64,000 nt of DNA, taken from assembly GCF_902686445.1 (NCBI RefSeq), contig NC_062217.1, forward strand, positions 174,099,598 to 174,163,597, given 5' to 3'. Under the pieces are notes generated by a model. The model was given only the letters and a program-made list of their open reading frames with translations, was not told the DNA's origin and searched no databases. This DNA is from Sciurus carolinensis (taxonomy: Eukaryota; Chordata; Mammalia; Rodentia; Sciuridae). Shown in pieces: positions 46,346 through 58,437 of the stretch. A program made the translations under genes and the position numbers. Position 1 is the stretch's first letter; every line of letters starts with the position of its first letter.

Positions 46346-48115
46346 AATAGGTGAGTTTATCGGTGTGTGTCACACCGTGAGGAGGATGTGAAGTTAGATG
46401 GTCACTTCATGTCTCTAGTCGAGCGATGCCAGCCAGAGGTGCCATAAGCAACTTGAAGGGCAGGTGGACCTAGCACACCCCATGGCCCATGAGCATTCTG
46501 TTGCTGTGACAGCTGATCAGGGTACAGACTCATGCCTCTGAAACACCGGGGCCAAATCAAGTCTAGTGCGTGGAGTTACCTAGGATGCAACAGCCGCCCA
46601 GGAAGCTACTTCTGGTACTTAGTCATTCTGCACTGGGTTGCAGCAGGCAGTATTTCTGACGTGAGCAACTGTTACAAAATGATCCTCAGCCAGTTCAGAT
46701 GCCTTCTGCTTTAGGAAACAGAAACCCAGCCACGTGAATGCTCTAGTAAAATGGCGATGTCCATGATCACTCATGAATCAAGTCTTGGTGTGACCCTCCG
46801 GAGCGTGTCAAGGCACACACAGTGCACCCTCACTGGAAATGCAAACAGGATGCTCCTCAGCCACGGGGGACTTGGTACACATACTCATGCGAAGGCGCTG
46901 CCATCTGGTTAGACATAAGGAGCAGGAGTGAAGGGGGATGCTCCTCCCAGAGGCCAATTTTCACTGAGTCTAGTGGAATGAGTACTCTTGTTCAAAGATG
47001 CTTAAACTTAGACATAGGTGTTAACAATTATGTGTCTGATTCACTATTTTTATGTAAATAATCAATTAGACCCAATGGCTAGCTCTGTTAGCTTCAGACT
47101 TTATGAAAATTATCTTCTTAAGAGACAGTTTGGAAATCATGGCCATACAAATTTTCACACACTAGGGGAGTAGGACAAGGTATGTAGTCCAATATTTGAG
47201 ACTTAGTAAGTGTAAGCAGACACAAGGAGACTAGAGTGGCATTCACAGTGGGGAACGGTGACTAATGAAGTCACCATACTTAGTATACCTAGTGGAGGTC
47301 CTTGCAGGCACAGACCCTGCACACTGAAGAGGCCAGCCTGGGCACTGTGGGCTGCCTAGCAGCTTCCCTGGCCTCACCCCACTGGGTGCCAGCAGCACCT
47401 TCCAACCTCCACCTAAGACAACAAAAAGTGTCCCCAGAAATAGTCAAATGTCCCTGGCAGGGAATATCCTCACTCACATTTAGCTACTGGTATATAGTGA
47501 AATACTTTTGATACTATATTAAACATTTCTATTGGAGAATTTACATCTATATTACACAAAGTAATAGTTCTCCATTCAAATTCTCTGCTATAGGAAAGTT
47601 GCAAGGGTCAACACATGAAAGCATTTGTAAAGACCTGGTTTATTCTCATGACGCAGAAGGGTGCTCCTGCCTAATATGGTGCTGCCCAGTTGTTGTACAT
47701 TCTCCTGATTTCCTTGATTTTTCCATACCATGATTTTGGGATAAACAGTGGCCACACAGGGAGGCTGTTCATGTTGTAACAAGACAGATCACATATACAA
47801 TGGCTTGAAGGATTAGGTGTTTGCTTCTCATTCCTGTCAAGTACGAAGGGAAGGTTCTGGGATAGAGACGGGAAGATCTCTGTTCTCTCCAGTGGATTCC
47901 TCCGGCTTTAAATCAAGGTGGCTTTTCCTACCCATAGCTCCCGAGGCCACCTGGGGGTTACGTGTGCTGTCTTAGAGGACGTGAGACATCAGAGAGGACC
48001 ACTAGAGTATTTTTGCTGCGAGGCCGGGAAGTGATGTTCTGAACTTGTGTCTGCAATACCCTGGCAGAGCTCAGCCACCAGGTCCCATCCAGAACACAGA
48101 GCCAGCGCTGCACCC
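46346..48115. other. Unique DNA, no gene seen
   Basis: No exon or recognised repeat. The part adjoining the zinc-finger relic (about 47640-48115) may be its old 3' UTR, by position only. Confidence 0.35.
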
Positions 48116-48124
48116 AGGATTTGT

Positions 48125-48832
48125 CCTATGGGGTCTGACTTCTGGGGAAAGGATTTCCACACTCACAATGCTGAAAGGGCTTTTACCCAGTGTGAATTTC
48201 CCTGGTCTATGGTGAGCATTTCCTTTAGGGTTTTCTCTCACTTTTTATATTAACATGCTTTCTCCTATGTGAGTTCTCTGATGAACAGAGAGGGCTGACT
48301 TCTGGTAGGCTGCCCCAATCACTACAGGCACAGGGCTTCTCCTGTGATTACACGGATGGAGCCTGCGGCTAGATCTATAGAAAAGGTGTCTCCACATGCA
48401 TTACATTCTTAGAGTTTCTCTCCAGTGTGAGTTCTCTAAAGTACAGCAAGGGCTGAAAAACTGTAGCTTTCCCACACTCTTTATGTAGGCTTTCTCTCCA
48501 GTGTGAGTTCTCGGTTGTATGGTGAGGGCTGAATAATTGTAGAAGCTTTTCTGTGCTCCTTAATTCATAGTTTTTCTCTCCAGTGAGTTCTCTGAAGTAC
48601 ACTGAGGGCTGAGTAATTGTGGAAAGCTTTCCCACACTCTTTACATCGTAGGCTTTCTCTCCAGTGTGAGTTCTCTGGCATACGCCAAGGGCTGACCTGC
48701 AGCAGAAAGTGTTCCCACATTCTTTACATTCACAGGGTTTCACCCTGGTGAGTGCACTGATGCATCCTGAGATCTGACTACTGGAAAAAGCTGTTTCCCC
48801 TTGCATCACACCTGTTTCTTACAGAATGTGAG
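48125..48832 (-). pseudogene. Decayed C2H2 zinc-finger exon (KRAB-ZNF type)
   Basis: Read on the minus strand, the DNA encodes repeated traces of C2H2 fingers with the HTGEK linker. KPCECKECGNTF, QRTHTGEKAY and HKECGKA are visible. About seven finger-sized units recur at the usual 84-bp spacing, and the linker DNA 'ctctccagtgtgagttctc' (antisense) appears several times. Many Cys and His ligands are lost, and stops and frameshifts break the frame; for example one linker has a stop where Glu is expected. The open part at 48375-48809 is only 144 codons. Intact fingers would bind DNA in the nucleus; this copy cannot make a normal array. No KRAB box was found upstream on the minus strand. The parent gene is not identified. 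Confidence 0.85.
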
Positions 48833-48860
48833 TTCTTGAGTGCAGTGAGTACTGAGTTCA

Positions 48861-48945
48861 GGCTGGGTGTGGTGCAGAGGCGAGTGCCAGTCTAGCATGG
48901 ACATGTGAGCAGGTCCTGGACTTGATCCCCAGCTCCACCAAACAA
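48861..48945 (+). mobile_element. ID-type SINE, plus strand
   Basis: GGCTGGGTGTGGTGCAGAGG then 'cgagtgccagtctagcatgg' and 'ggtcctggacttgatccccagctcca' matches the ID element (BC1-like, tRNA-Ala-derived). The A and B box regions are partly degraded. Confidence 0.7.
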
Positions 48946-48949
48946 ATTA

Positions 48950-49195
48950 TAGAGGGTTGGATGAAGGCCTGCTGTATACCCCCTGGCAGTGATTTCCTTC
49001 CAACTGAGACCAGGCACTTCCTGAAGCAGACTACATGCTCTGGTGCAGAGCAGAGACATTGTGAAGCAGCCACCCACACTGCCCTGTGCCGTTTCTGCCC
49101 TATAAAACTGTAACATGTAATAAGAATAAATTGTTTTAAGCAAGTAAATTCTGTGGTATTTTGTTATGCAGCACATAAGTGGAACATTGAAAAAG
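48950..49195 (+). mobile_element. MaLR LTR 3' end (MLT1-like), plus strand
   Basis: 'aataagaataaattgttttaagcaagtaaattctgtggtattttgttatgcagcac' is the characteristic 3' end of MLT1 ('aataaat..gttttaagccactaagtttgtggtaattt'). AATAAA lies at about 49123. Confidence 0.7.
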
Positions 49196-51305
49196 TCAAG
49201 AGATTAGAGACAAACATGAAATGCATAGGTTTTCATTGAATATTAGGTTCAAAATAAAAGAGTAAAAGCACATTTACCATTAGACACCAAACTATAATTG
49301 CAAATTTAAAATGTTCAGTTAATTAGGTTTTCACTTTTTGTTCTTAAGTAATGATTAACTACAATTCCGGTCCATAAACATTATTGCCACTAATGTATAC
49401 ATTTTCCCAACTTGCTTTTAAATGGCTACCTGAAATAGGGGAATTAAATACAATCTTTAAAGCGGTTTGAAAACTGACTAGTATTTTTCAACTACAAACA
49501 TACAAGTGTATAATAAGAACTAGAATCACTGACATAAATTTATCCAAGCAAAAGGTACAAATCCTATGAATCTTCTGGTTCTTATTCCCTGCATATCCGT
49601 CCCCTGACCCTTGTTTGAGTGTGTCTGTCCACTAACTCCTGAATGGAGTACAAGAGCATTGGAAACGCTTGTGAGAATCTCACTCTGAGCAGCCTGGTGT
49701 AAACTCTGCATGTGAAGATGGACTGAGGAGTGTGTGGAGTCATCCAGGGAGCTGTGGTGGCTTTTCAGATCTCACAGGAATCAAGTGCAGCCTTCCAGAA
49801 GCTTCTGGATTCACACAGTTTCAGCAACTCCAAAGACCTTACTACGTGAGCTGTGGCTGAGCACTATGTGAGTGCACCACTGCAGAATGCTACGACTTCC
49901 AGGCTGGAATTGACCACATCACCCACGTGGATTAAGAAAAGCACAGGTGAGGCTTGGTCCCAAAGAGTCACCCATTCCAAGCCTTTTATGTTAGCTGGAA
50001 AACACACACACACACACACACACACTTCCCCTGTGGGAGAACAGTTCTTTAAGACTAAATAAGGGCAAGGAAGACTTCACTGAAGACATATGTACTATAA
50101 GTACATTAACTGGTTCAGATTAGACACACATAATCTACTGATTTAGCAATAATTAACGTTACCTAAAGATATAATTTAATAATTTAAACCAAAAAAAATA
50201 CCGCATCTCCATTAAAATGAAAGTTAGAGAAACAGCCATATTAACTATTTCCTTATTAATATGGGGAGACCACACAGGACTCCATATGAGTTTCCACTAC
50301 ACATCTTGCTTCCAAACATTTAAACATCATGGAAAGCACACATCTTGAAACCCAACACTTTCCACCCATGATTATATAGGACAAAAATGCACAGGATGTA
50401 CTTCTAGTGGTTTATTGTTCCAGTAATGTTTCTGAATGACATTTCTCTTTGTAACCAAGTCTGGTATAATATAAATACAGGTTCTTAAAATACTGTCCTC
50501 AGGGGTGCTTGCTTTCTTGGACAAGAAGCTGAAGGTTACCATGTTGGAGAACCAGGGCCTTGCTAAGTCCAGCACAGGTTACCACATGTAAGCCAAGTCA
50601 TCTTGAATCCACCAGACTGAGTCAAGATGCTAGGTGACTAAGGCCTCATTTGTCATTTAGAACACATGGGCACTGAAACTGTCCAGGTGAACACACCCCA
50701 AAATGTGGACCCATCTCTGAGTAAATAAAAACCACTAGTTTTTTTTTAAGTTGGTATATTTTGATTGGTTCCTTACACAGCAAATTTTAACTGATCCATC
50801 TTAGCCCCCAGGAACTAAGTATGCTTTAAATAAAATTATATGGGGAAGAACTTCTTAAATGAATGACAATGGGGTGGACTTCAGTGAGGGTGTTGGCATG
50901 GCAGAGGCCAGATGAATCATAAAAACAACTGTTTGCACATTAGTAAACTAAGCTTTTTAAAATGTAAAAATATTGAGTTTGAGTTTACTTAAAAAACATA
51001 AGGACTTTTGTTACTTGTAAGTGAACATTATACTGTATTTTACTTTTTAAGAAATGTGTTTGGATTGGAAGTTTTATGCAGTCTAATTTGCCCACTTTAA
51101 GTAAAATATGTTCTTATGATTTCCCTGAAGAATTGACATAAAGTAGGAAACACTAATGCTTCTTGCACCCTGGTGTCACAAAATCCACAGAAAGTGCTGG
51201 GGATAAGAAAGAACAAGAATGCTTACAGCAGGTATTTGAAAGCAACCTGTGTTCACTGTCACAAAGATAACCTCAAAAGTATACAAACACTTGTTTTGGC
51301 TCCTA
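49196..51305. other. AT-rich unique DNA, no gene seen
   Basis: A long AT-rich block contains one (AC)n microsatellite. No zinc-finger, KRAB or other exon was recognised on either strand. Confidence 0.4.
50001..50025 (+). repeat. (AC)n microsatellite
   Basis: About twelve uninterrupted AC units. Confidence 0.95.
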
Positions 51306-51309
51306 TAGG

Positions 51310-51430
51310 TAACAACAGCCCAAAAGTCAGGATGCCCAACATCTACAGATTGTGTGACCCTGGGAAAGTCACATGTCCTTAAATTCAAACTTTCCCATCT
51401 AATAAGGCAGAAATGGCTTGGCAACCTTTC
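51310..51430 (+). mobile_element. MIR SINE fragment, plus strand
   Basis: 'gattgtgtgaccctgggaaagtcacatgtccttaaattcaaactttcccatctaataagg' follows the MIR core. Confidence 0.65.
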
Positions 51431-52139
51431 CTGATCTAAGAACTGCCAGGCTAGAGGGAACATACTTCTCCGTGCCCAATTTAACGACAGACTTTGAGGG
51501 CTCAGACATTGAATCAGGGAAGGGAGATGGAAGAAAGCGAGTGTGATGAAGGAGCACTGTGAACAGAGCCTCTGGGGTACGACAGATCACTCCTCCACCC
51601 CAGACCACCCGGCAAGCCCCTCAATAAGCTGAATTTTCTAGGCCCTTGCCTATCCTTAGCCCAATTCATGCCTTCCTCCTAAATACAGGTTGAAACCTTC
51701 CACTATCACCCAGTCGTGACTGCTCGTGGTGAGGCTTTGTCAAATAAGTCTTGTTTGCTCTGGGCAGTAGGATCAACAGCTGCTTGGGACAAGCGAGCTA
51801 GGATCACTGCCTTTCTGCGACTCTGCTTTTGCTCTGAAGATGGCGCCGAGGGTTCAGTCAGGGCTGTTCTTTCAGCTGGGGTTTCTGCTCACAGGGCATC
51901 CTTCAAACCCGACACCTCCCACAGTCCTGAAGTCCGGACCCTCGCCCTGAGCCTCCTAGAACTCAAGTTCCTGGAAACTAGGTCTCGTACGACTCCTGAA
52001 AGTGCAAACACGACTGCTGGGCAGGCTGCACCGCAGAGGAAGGGGCCGGACACTGCCCTCGCCCAGAGACCCAAGAACCCCAGCTACACCTCAGCAGCCC
52101 CAACACGCACACCCCAGCGACTCCCTGCTGCTCCGTCTG
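51431..52139. other. Flank of the CpG island, no exon supported
   Basis: GC content rises toward the island. A 267-codon plus-strand frame runs 51716-52519 through the island, but its Pro/Thr/Ser/Arg-rich text has no domain and other frames are also open. I treat it as chance. Confidence 0.4.
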
Positions 52140-52570
52140 CCACTCGTTCAGCCCGGTCCCAGGGCGGGGCCACAGGGCCGCGCTACTCCGTACCCGCCAC
52201 GCCCGGAGGGGACCCCGTTTTGCCCCGGGGCTGCGGGGCCGTTCCCGGTCCGGCACCAACTCCCTGCGCCCACGGAGCAACGCCGGAAACCCGCGACCCG
52301 AACTTCCGGCGGAAGAGGGCGGGGCGGCGCGTGCGCAGAAGGAAGCGGAAGCGCTCGCGAGGCCGTGCGGTGGCGTCGCGGGAGGAGACCACGCCTCCCA
52401 CAAGCCTCTGCGGCCCCACCCCGCCCCTCACTGGCTGCACCTGCCGGGGCGTGGCCTGGCGCCTCCCGCGGCGGTGGCGGAGGCGGTCGCTGGAGCTGCA
52501 GATTCAGAGGCGGCGATGAACGCAGCGCGTGTTTACTGTAGCCGCCTTGCTAAAGCGCAGGAAAGGTAGT
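52140..52570. promoter_or_regulatory. CpG island, likely promoter
   Basis: This is the densest CpG cluster in the window: GGGCGGGGCGGCGCGTGCGC, GCGCTCGCGAGGCCGTGCGG, GCGGCGATGAACGCAGCGCG. It carries ETS-like ACTTCCGGCGGAAG, SP1-like GGGGCGG/CCCCGCCC and an NRF1-like GCGTGCGCAG. There is no TATA box, so it fits a CpG-island promoter for a widely expressed or testis-expressed gene. On the plus strand an ATG at 52516 starts 16 codons, then two bases, then a donor-like AG|GTAGTG at 52565/52566. That could be a first coding exon, but I do not recognise the peptide. The decayed zinc-finger exon lies downstream on the minus strand, so the island could also have served it. Confidence 0.75.
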
Positions 52571-53595
52571 GCCTTTTACTTCCAAGGTGCTAAAAGAAGT
52601 TGGTCTAACTCTCCAGCCTATCAGGTGCTTGTTCTCACCCTCCGAACCCATGGTGGATCCTGGACGGGTTGTGTCGCACGGTGGAAAGCCGCTCTGCTCC
52701 GCCTGCTGGGATCCAGCAGGGTCGTGGCCGCCCTCCGTGCTCCTCTGCGGCCGGCACCCCACGACCATCCTTAGTTTGCCCAGAAACCCCCACGTTCCTT
52801 CACCCCATCCATCCATCCCTGTGTACACCCAATCAAATCTTTAGTAGTAGTTATTATTATTGTGGCATGGACCTGGATTTTGACGTTCTTTATCTGATTT
52901 CTGCCACACATTAGGCCAGGGGTTCCGTGTAGAGGTTTCTCAGAGCTTCCACTAGTATCTAAGTTCCTCTTCAAACTGGGAAATGCAGGGTTTGAGTGAT
53001 CAGGGTTGGTGTGGGCTTGAATGAGGGAATGGGGTGGGGTGGAAGAGTTTGGGGGTGGCTGAATGGGGGGTGTGAGGGGCCTGATTCCTGCTCAAGACCT
53101 GCCCTGAATTTCTCTTTTCCTGCTGTATGCCTTGCCAAATTTCTTTGATCCTACAATTGCCCCTCACGGCTATATCTTGTAGATCCAGGGAACTCAGCTT
53201 TGATCTTTCTGGGGCCTTGCTACCTCCCTCAGACCCTTGAATCCCAGGCCTCCTCCCTCAGACCCTTGAATCCCAGGCCTTGTGATAAACAACTATTGAT
53301 GAGCCATATGGGGACCCCTTAAAAACAGGGTGCTGGCAGGTTTGTGTGTGTTGGGGGGGAATCAGTGCCCACTATCTGCTCTCTGGACTGGGGACTGCCA
53401 TTTCCTCTTTTATGGGTGTGAGTCTTCTGTGAAGTGGAGGTAATCATGGACACGTGGATGTGGAGGCCTCACCCTGAGCTTGTCCTGACTACATAAAGGC
53501 AAGGAATGAAGTCTGTTTCCTCTGCTGTGAAGGTGAAGTCCTCAGAGCCAAGAGGAAGCAGGACCAGGATAGAACCTGGGTTGCTTGGATGGAAC
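52571..53595. other. Unique DNA downstream of the CpG island
   Basis: Open frames of 81-92 codons at 52529-52914 are unrecognised and overlap on both strands. A 29-bp tandem duplication is listed separately. Confidence 0.35.
53223..53280. repeat. 29-bp tandem duplication
   Basis: CCTCCCTCAGACCCTTGAAT followed by CCCAGGCCT occurs at 53223 and 53252 with no visible difference over the unit. Confidence 0.95.
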
Positions 53596-53599
53596 CTGT

Positions 53600-54075
53600 A
53601 GGGACTGTGTGTTGTGGTTTTCAGTGTTCAAGTTTATACTTCTTTGTTAATGTTATTCCAAAGTATTTTGCATTCAAGTGTAATTAGGGTTGTTTCCTTA
53701 ACTCTATTTTTGTATTTTTCTTTTCTTATGTATGGGAATACAATTGATTTTTGTATATTGATCTTGCATATTGTTACTTTGTTGAACTTATGTAGTCTAG
53801 AAATTTTTACTGAATTACTTTGGATTTACTGAATATGAGATCACATTATCTGCAGATAAAGACAACTGCACTTCTTACTTTCCAAATTCATTGTATTTAA
53901 AAACAATTCTGTTGGCCAAATTGCCCTGGCCAGCAAATGTGATGAGAGTGGATGGTTTTCTTGTTTCCAATCTTAAAAGTATACAGTTTTACCATTAAGT
54001 ATGATGTTAGTTGTGGGTTTTTCATATGTCTTTTATCAGTTTGAGATGTTTCCTTCTGCTCCTACTTTGTGCCTG
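53600..54075 (-). mobile_element. L1 ORF2 fragment, minus strand
   Basis: The plus text 'gtatgggaatacaattgatttttgtatattgatcttgcatattgttactttgttgaa' and 'agatcacattatctgcagataaagacaa' is the well-known reverse complement of the L1 reverse-transcriptase region. It breaks off near 54075 and is interrupted by stops. Confidence 0.85.
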
Positions 54076-57000
54076 AAATTTCAAAAAATGAGTTGGAGAA
54101 ATGATGGTTGGGTTCTTGTGTCCTCTACCCTACCTGCCGTAGTCCTGGAAGAACTTGCTCAATCAGGTCCCCTTATCATGCCTGGAGGTGTGTGGGATGG
54201 GCAGTGTGATGTTTTCCTTTGAGACACTTTCCCATTTGAGTATTTTGTTGCTTTCTATTCAAAACAGATCCCATGAGCCCTGTGGCAGAGTTTAATCATG
54301 CTCTCCTGGGAGTGATTACTTCAGTGCACAACAAATTCTTACCTGATGTGTTTGTGAATTTCATTCTGAGGCCAGTCTTGCCTTGGAGGAAGGCAGTACT
54401 CTGGTTCACCTCATTATTGTATTACCAGTAGTATATTGATCTCTGCTGCTGGTGTCTTTTCTTAGCATCGACCGGGTGTTTATGCACCCCTTCTTGTAAG
54501 TACTTGCTCACTAAATGTTACCCTCCACAACTGGAGCAAATCCCAGGGAAAAAGCTGACCTCAGAGTCTGCTGCTGAGTCTGCAGGCTCTTCAGATTAGT
54601 CATTATTAGTGTTGAGCACATACTTTGCTTTTGTAGTATCATTTTCCTGATTTCTAAGTTAGAAATAAGTACCTGCGCTCTGCAAGTCTGGGGATAGAGT
54701 GGGGTTTGTGCGCACAACTCCTGACCTGTGAAGGCGACACATAATGTGATGTTCATTGTTATTGGAGTGTTTTTGTTATGTGTACAAATGACTTCTCTCT
54801 TTATACACCATAGACATGGAGAGTAGGTAGCCATTAGGCCTGTTACATGTCACATTTGAAACAAATTCTTCATTTTATTTTATTCCCCCAACTTGGTGAA
54901 GAGCTGTCCAGACTCACTGCTTCTCCTTTCTGCCCGCCTGTGCTCACCCTGCTGTGGTCCTTCTCATTCTCTTCTCTCTGTTGACCCTGTGCTCTGGCAA
55001 AGATGACTCACTTCTGCACAGTCCTTGGCAGCATCCTCACGTCCACATTGGTTGGTCTCTGCAGCTTCTGGAGCTTTCCTTGGGTGGCCCCAACCTGGCC
55101 TAGGTTGCCTCCACTTTTGGGAATGTGACTTGATTATTGTTGCTGACACTTCTTCTCTGGCTTACTCCCTAAACGGGACATGTCACTTCCCTGAGACCAT
55201 GGGTAAAGAAGACAGGCATGATTGGGTGTCAGGGGCACCAAGGACGTGAGGACAGCAGCAAGCAGGGCACCACATCTGGGCTGTGCTGCCTTGGGGAAGC
55301 TGTGCAGAGCGTGCGACCTCTGTGCTGCTCCAGGGCTGGAAGCCAGGGTGGCCCCACAGCGGAACCCCTCTGTGGGCTTGTGGTGCTGGCTCCACTTCCC
55401 ACTGGATCCTTCAACATGTTCATCATGGTGATTTTAAAGTCCTTGTCAGTCTCCCCATCTGGGTCACCTGTGTCTGGTCTGTGGATTTCACTGTCTCTTG
55501 ATGGTGGGTTGTTCTCTAGCTTTCGTGTGTGTAATCGTTTCTATTGAATGCTGATCTTGTTTAGCACAGGGAAAACTGAGTTGAGTAGCAATTACTGGAT
55601 ACGTGTGTCCTTCTCACACTGTGGGGCTGTCGACGGGAGAGCTGATACGGTTTGGATAAGCTCCGAATCAAGTTGGTGTTAATTGTGGCTTTTGTTGTAC
55701 AGCCTTCTAGTTCCTTCCATAGTGACTGTCATCAGCTTGCCTGTGGGGCAGGGCTGGGTGTCAGCAGGGCTCCTCAGAGTCATGCTCCCTGCTCAGCTTT
55801 CAGCTGTGGATGCACTTCTGGTCCTCCACAGGTGGCTGGGGTGGCTAGTGAGGGGCTGCTCTCTGTTGCTCTGTCCAGCTTTGTTCTAGAGGCTTCCTGT
55901 GCTCAGGCCTGTGTCGGTGCTGCCCCTGTCCCATATGGTGCCCAAGTCCACGCGGGCAGGAGATTCCTGCCTCTTCTCCCCCCTCCCCAAGGAGCAGCAG
56001 ACCCCTTCTTGGCTATGGCATGGGATCCTGGGCCCAAGGTACCTCTTGCTTCCCCTCAGTGGGCAGGGAGGTTGCTTCCAGCCTTCCTCAGTGCAGTGGG
56101 CCTTTGCCTGCCCCTTGCTCACTGGTCTAAGACTTTTGCACTGTGTGGGGGGACAGCAGGCATGGAGGTAGGGACCACTCCTGACCTCACACCAGGCCTT
56201 GCTGTGTGCCTGTGTGCCTGGCGGCTCTCCCTGTCCTCTCCCAGCTCTCCGCACCTGTTGAGGGGATGTGAGGTCCTCCCCCTCATGTTCAGGCCCCAGG
56301 TAGTGCATGTGACTCGTCAGGGCAATGGTAACCCTGAACATTCCTGAGCTATGAGCCCCATTCCTGGGCTGTTTCTTACTTGACTGTGTCAACCTCCCCA
56401 TCTGATGTTCTCTGCCACAGGGGAGCTGCTTCCTGTCTCATCGCTCCAGAGTGGGACCTGTCCCTACGGAGATTCCAAGCTTCCCTGGGACCTCAGCATC
56501 TGATGTGTTCAAGGACTTTGACTTGTGATTTACCTGGCTCTGTCTTATCATTGGGGCAACACTCTCTCCAGTTTCCAGTATCCCAGGTGGGAGTGGAGTG
56601 GACTTCACCTTTTCCTGATAGGCCACTTGGTGTGATTGACTCTTGACCCTTGTCTGAACAGGTCTTCTGTGTTGGACAAATACCTGTGAGTGTGGCTCCT
56701 ACCCAGTTTTGTGAGAGGAAATTGAGGTTGCTTATGGCATCAGCTATTTAATATCTTATGAACATCTCTGTGCTAGCTCTGATCAAATTAAGGAAATACA
56801 TCTTAGATATTTTAACCAGCTGTGCTTATGTCCAAGGGTAAAAAGAATTTTTAAAATTGATTATTCTACTTGCTTTTTGTGTGTTTTTACTTCTATCTGG
56901 GCATTAAGTAGAGATTGAAAGGCAAAGAAATGTTCAAATAGCCACTTAGCTCAGTTCCCTTGAATCAGTGACAAGCTTTAAGGCAGAACTCTGCAGTATG

Positions 57001-57796
57001 GTATTCAGGAATAAAAACTCCTCCATGTGAGCAAGAGACTTTCAGGTGTGTCTGGTTTTATGGAAGAAAAAATGTTATTAATTGATCTTTATTAAGATTG
57101 GTAAAGGGAAATAAAGTGTGCTAACACACAGCCAGTGTGTTCTTTGGTTTCTAAAGGTGGTCGAGAGAGTGTTGGCTGTTTGCAGGTGACCCACTAGAAC
57201 ACCTCGGCGGCTGTCCTAGGTCCAGCAGGAGAGGAGGTAAGCCAGGTGGTGATCCCCAGGCACCTGAGAGCCTGCGCAAGTGGTTTCAAAAAGTTCACTT
57301 TGAGTAGTAACACTGCAAGGGGAAGTCTGGAGGGACAGGCTCCTCTGTGGTCAGGGAGCACACCATGACTGTCTGGAATAAGTCACCCTACGTTGCAGTT
57401 CTAGGCTGCTGCAAATTGTGAGTGATGAATGAGAAGCACAATCAGTGTTTAAAAAGATTTAAACACAGGCTTAATTTGGATTTGTGGTTATACTTTGGTT
57501 GATTAAACTGATAGATGGTCAGAAATATGAGGCTTTATTTGCCAATCTAAAAGGGCGTGAAGTGGCCCTTTGGAAAGTTGCCATTTTAATCTGACTTGGG
57601 TGGTCTGCAGGTGGAGTAACATCAGGGGTGGGTTAGAGCAGCTGGCTGAGTGGAGCCCTTGAGGGTCTCTGTGGTGAAGGTGCTCCCCATGGAACAGAGA
57701 GCGTGGTCAAAGCCCCAGATCTGTGTACGAAGGCTGGCCTAGGCCAGGTGTGTGGTCTCAGTCAACGGTCCTCATGCCGGTGTGGTCAGGCCCCAG
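54076..57796. other. Unique DNA and possible old repeats, no exon
   Basis: The part at about 55420-55720 ('agtccttgtcagtctccccatctgggtcacctgtgtctgg', 'tattgaatgctgatcttg') resembles an ancient interspersed repeat I cannot name with confidence. The frame at 55652-56347 (231 codons, plus) has no domain. I searched this stretch by eye for 5' SYCE1 exons and found none. Confidence 0.4.
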
Positions 57797-57860
57797 GTTG
57801 GACTTTGAGGAACAGCTGGAGGCTCTGATGGGCCAGCACAAGGACCTCTGGGAATTTCAC

Positions 57861-58437
57861 GTGAGTCACTCTGCCACGCTTTCCACCGTTCACACCTCAC
57901 CTGCCCCGCCAGTTCCTGTGCAAGCCTGAGTGGTTCTTCGTCACCATTCCCTAAATTCAGCCTCTTGTCACCACCTTTGAAGCACCAGTGTGCTTATTGC
58001 TGGTCCTGCCCACCCATCTGTGTTGCTGTCCTGTGTCTCTTCAGTGGTCAGGAGGAGCCCTGATGAAACCAAGTGGAGTCCTCCACTGAGGATGCTCACA
58101 GATGTCAGAGGCTGGTGAGATGCGAACAAGCAGCAGGCCTTGTCCCCAGGAGATCCCAGACCCAACAAGGAAACAGATGAATTCAGGAGGGAAGGGGTCA
58201 GTGAGGAGGCCAGAGAGGGAAGGAGAGGAGGGGAGAGCTTCAGTACTATGCTGGTGACCTTATCTCCAAATAAAGGCCCAGAATTGTAGTTGTGTGGGTC
58301 TCCATGTTGGTAATACTTGCTCTGTTTCAGAGCAAGCGAGGTCTAAGGGATGCCCAGAGCAAAGGCCCTGAAGCTGGGCCATGGCCAGGATGCATGATGG
58401 ACCTGGTGCTAGGAAGTGAGATGCAGTGAGGAGGTAT
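57861..58437. other. Intron-like DNA between relic exons A and B
   Basis: Purine-rich near 58180-58240; no exon was recognised in it. Confidence 0.4.

Noticed and set aside
51716..52519. 267-codon frame through the CpG island
   Set aside because: It crosses a CpG island, where stop codons are rare by composition. The translation has no recognisable domain.
55652..56347. 231-codon frame on the plus strand
   Set aside because: No domain, partly overlapped by an open minus-strand frame, and no exon-like boundaries.
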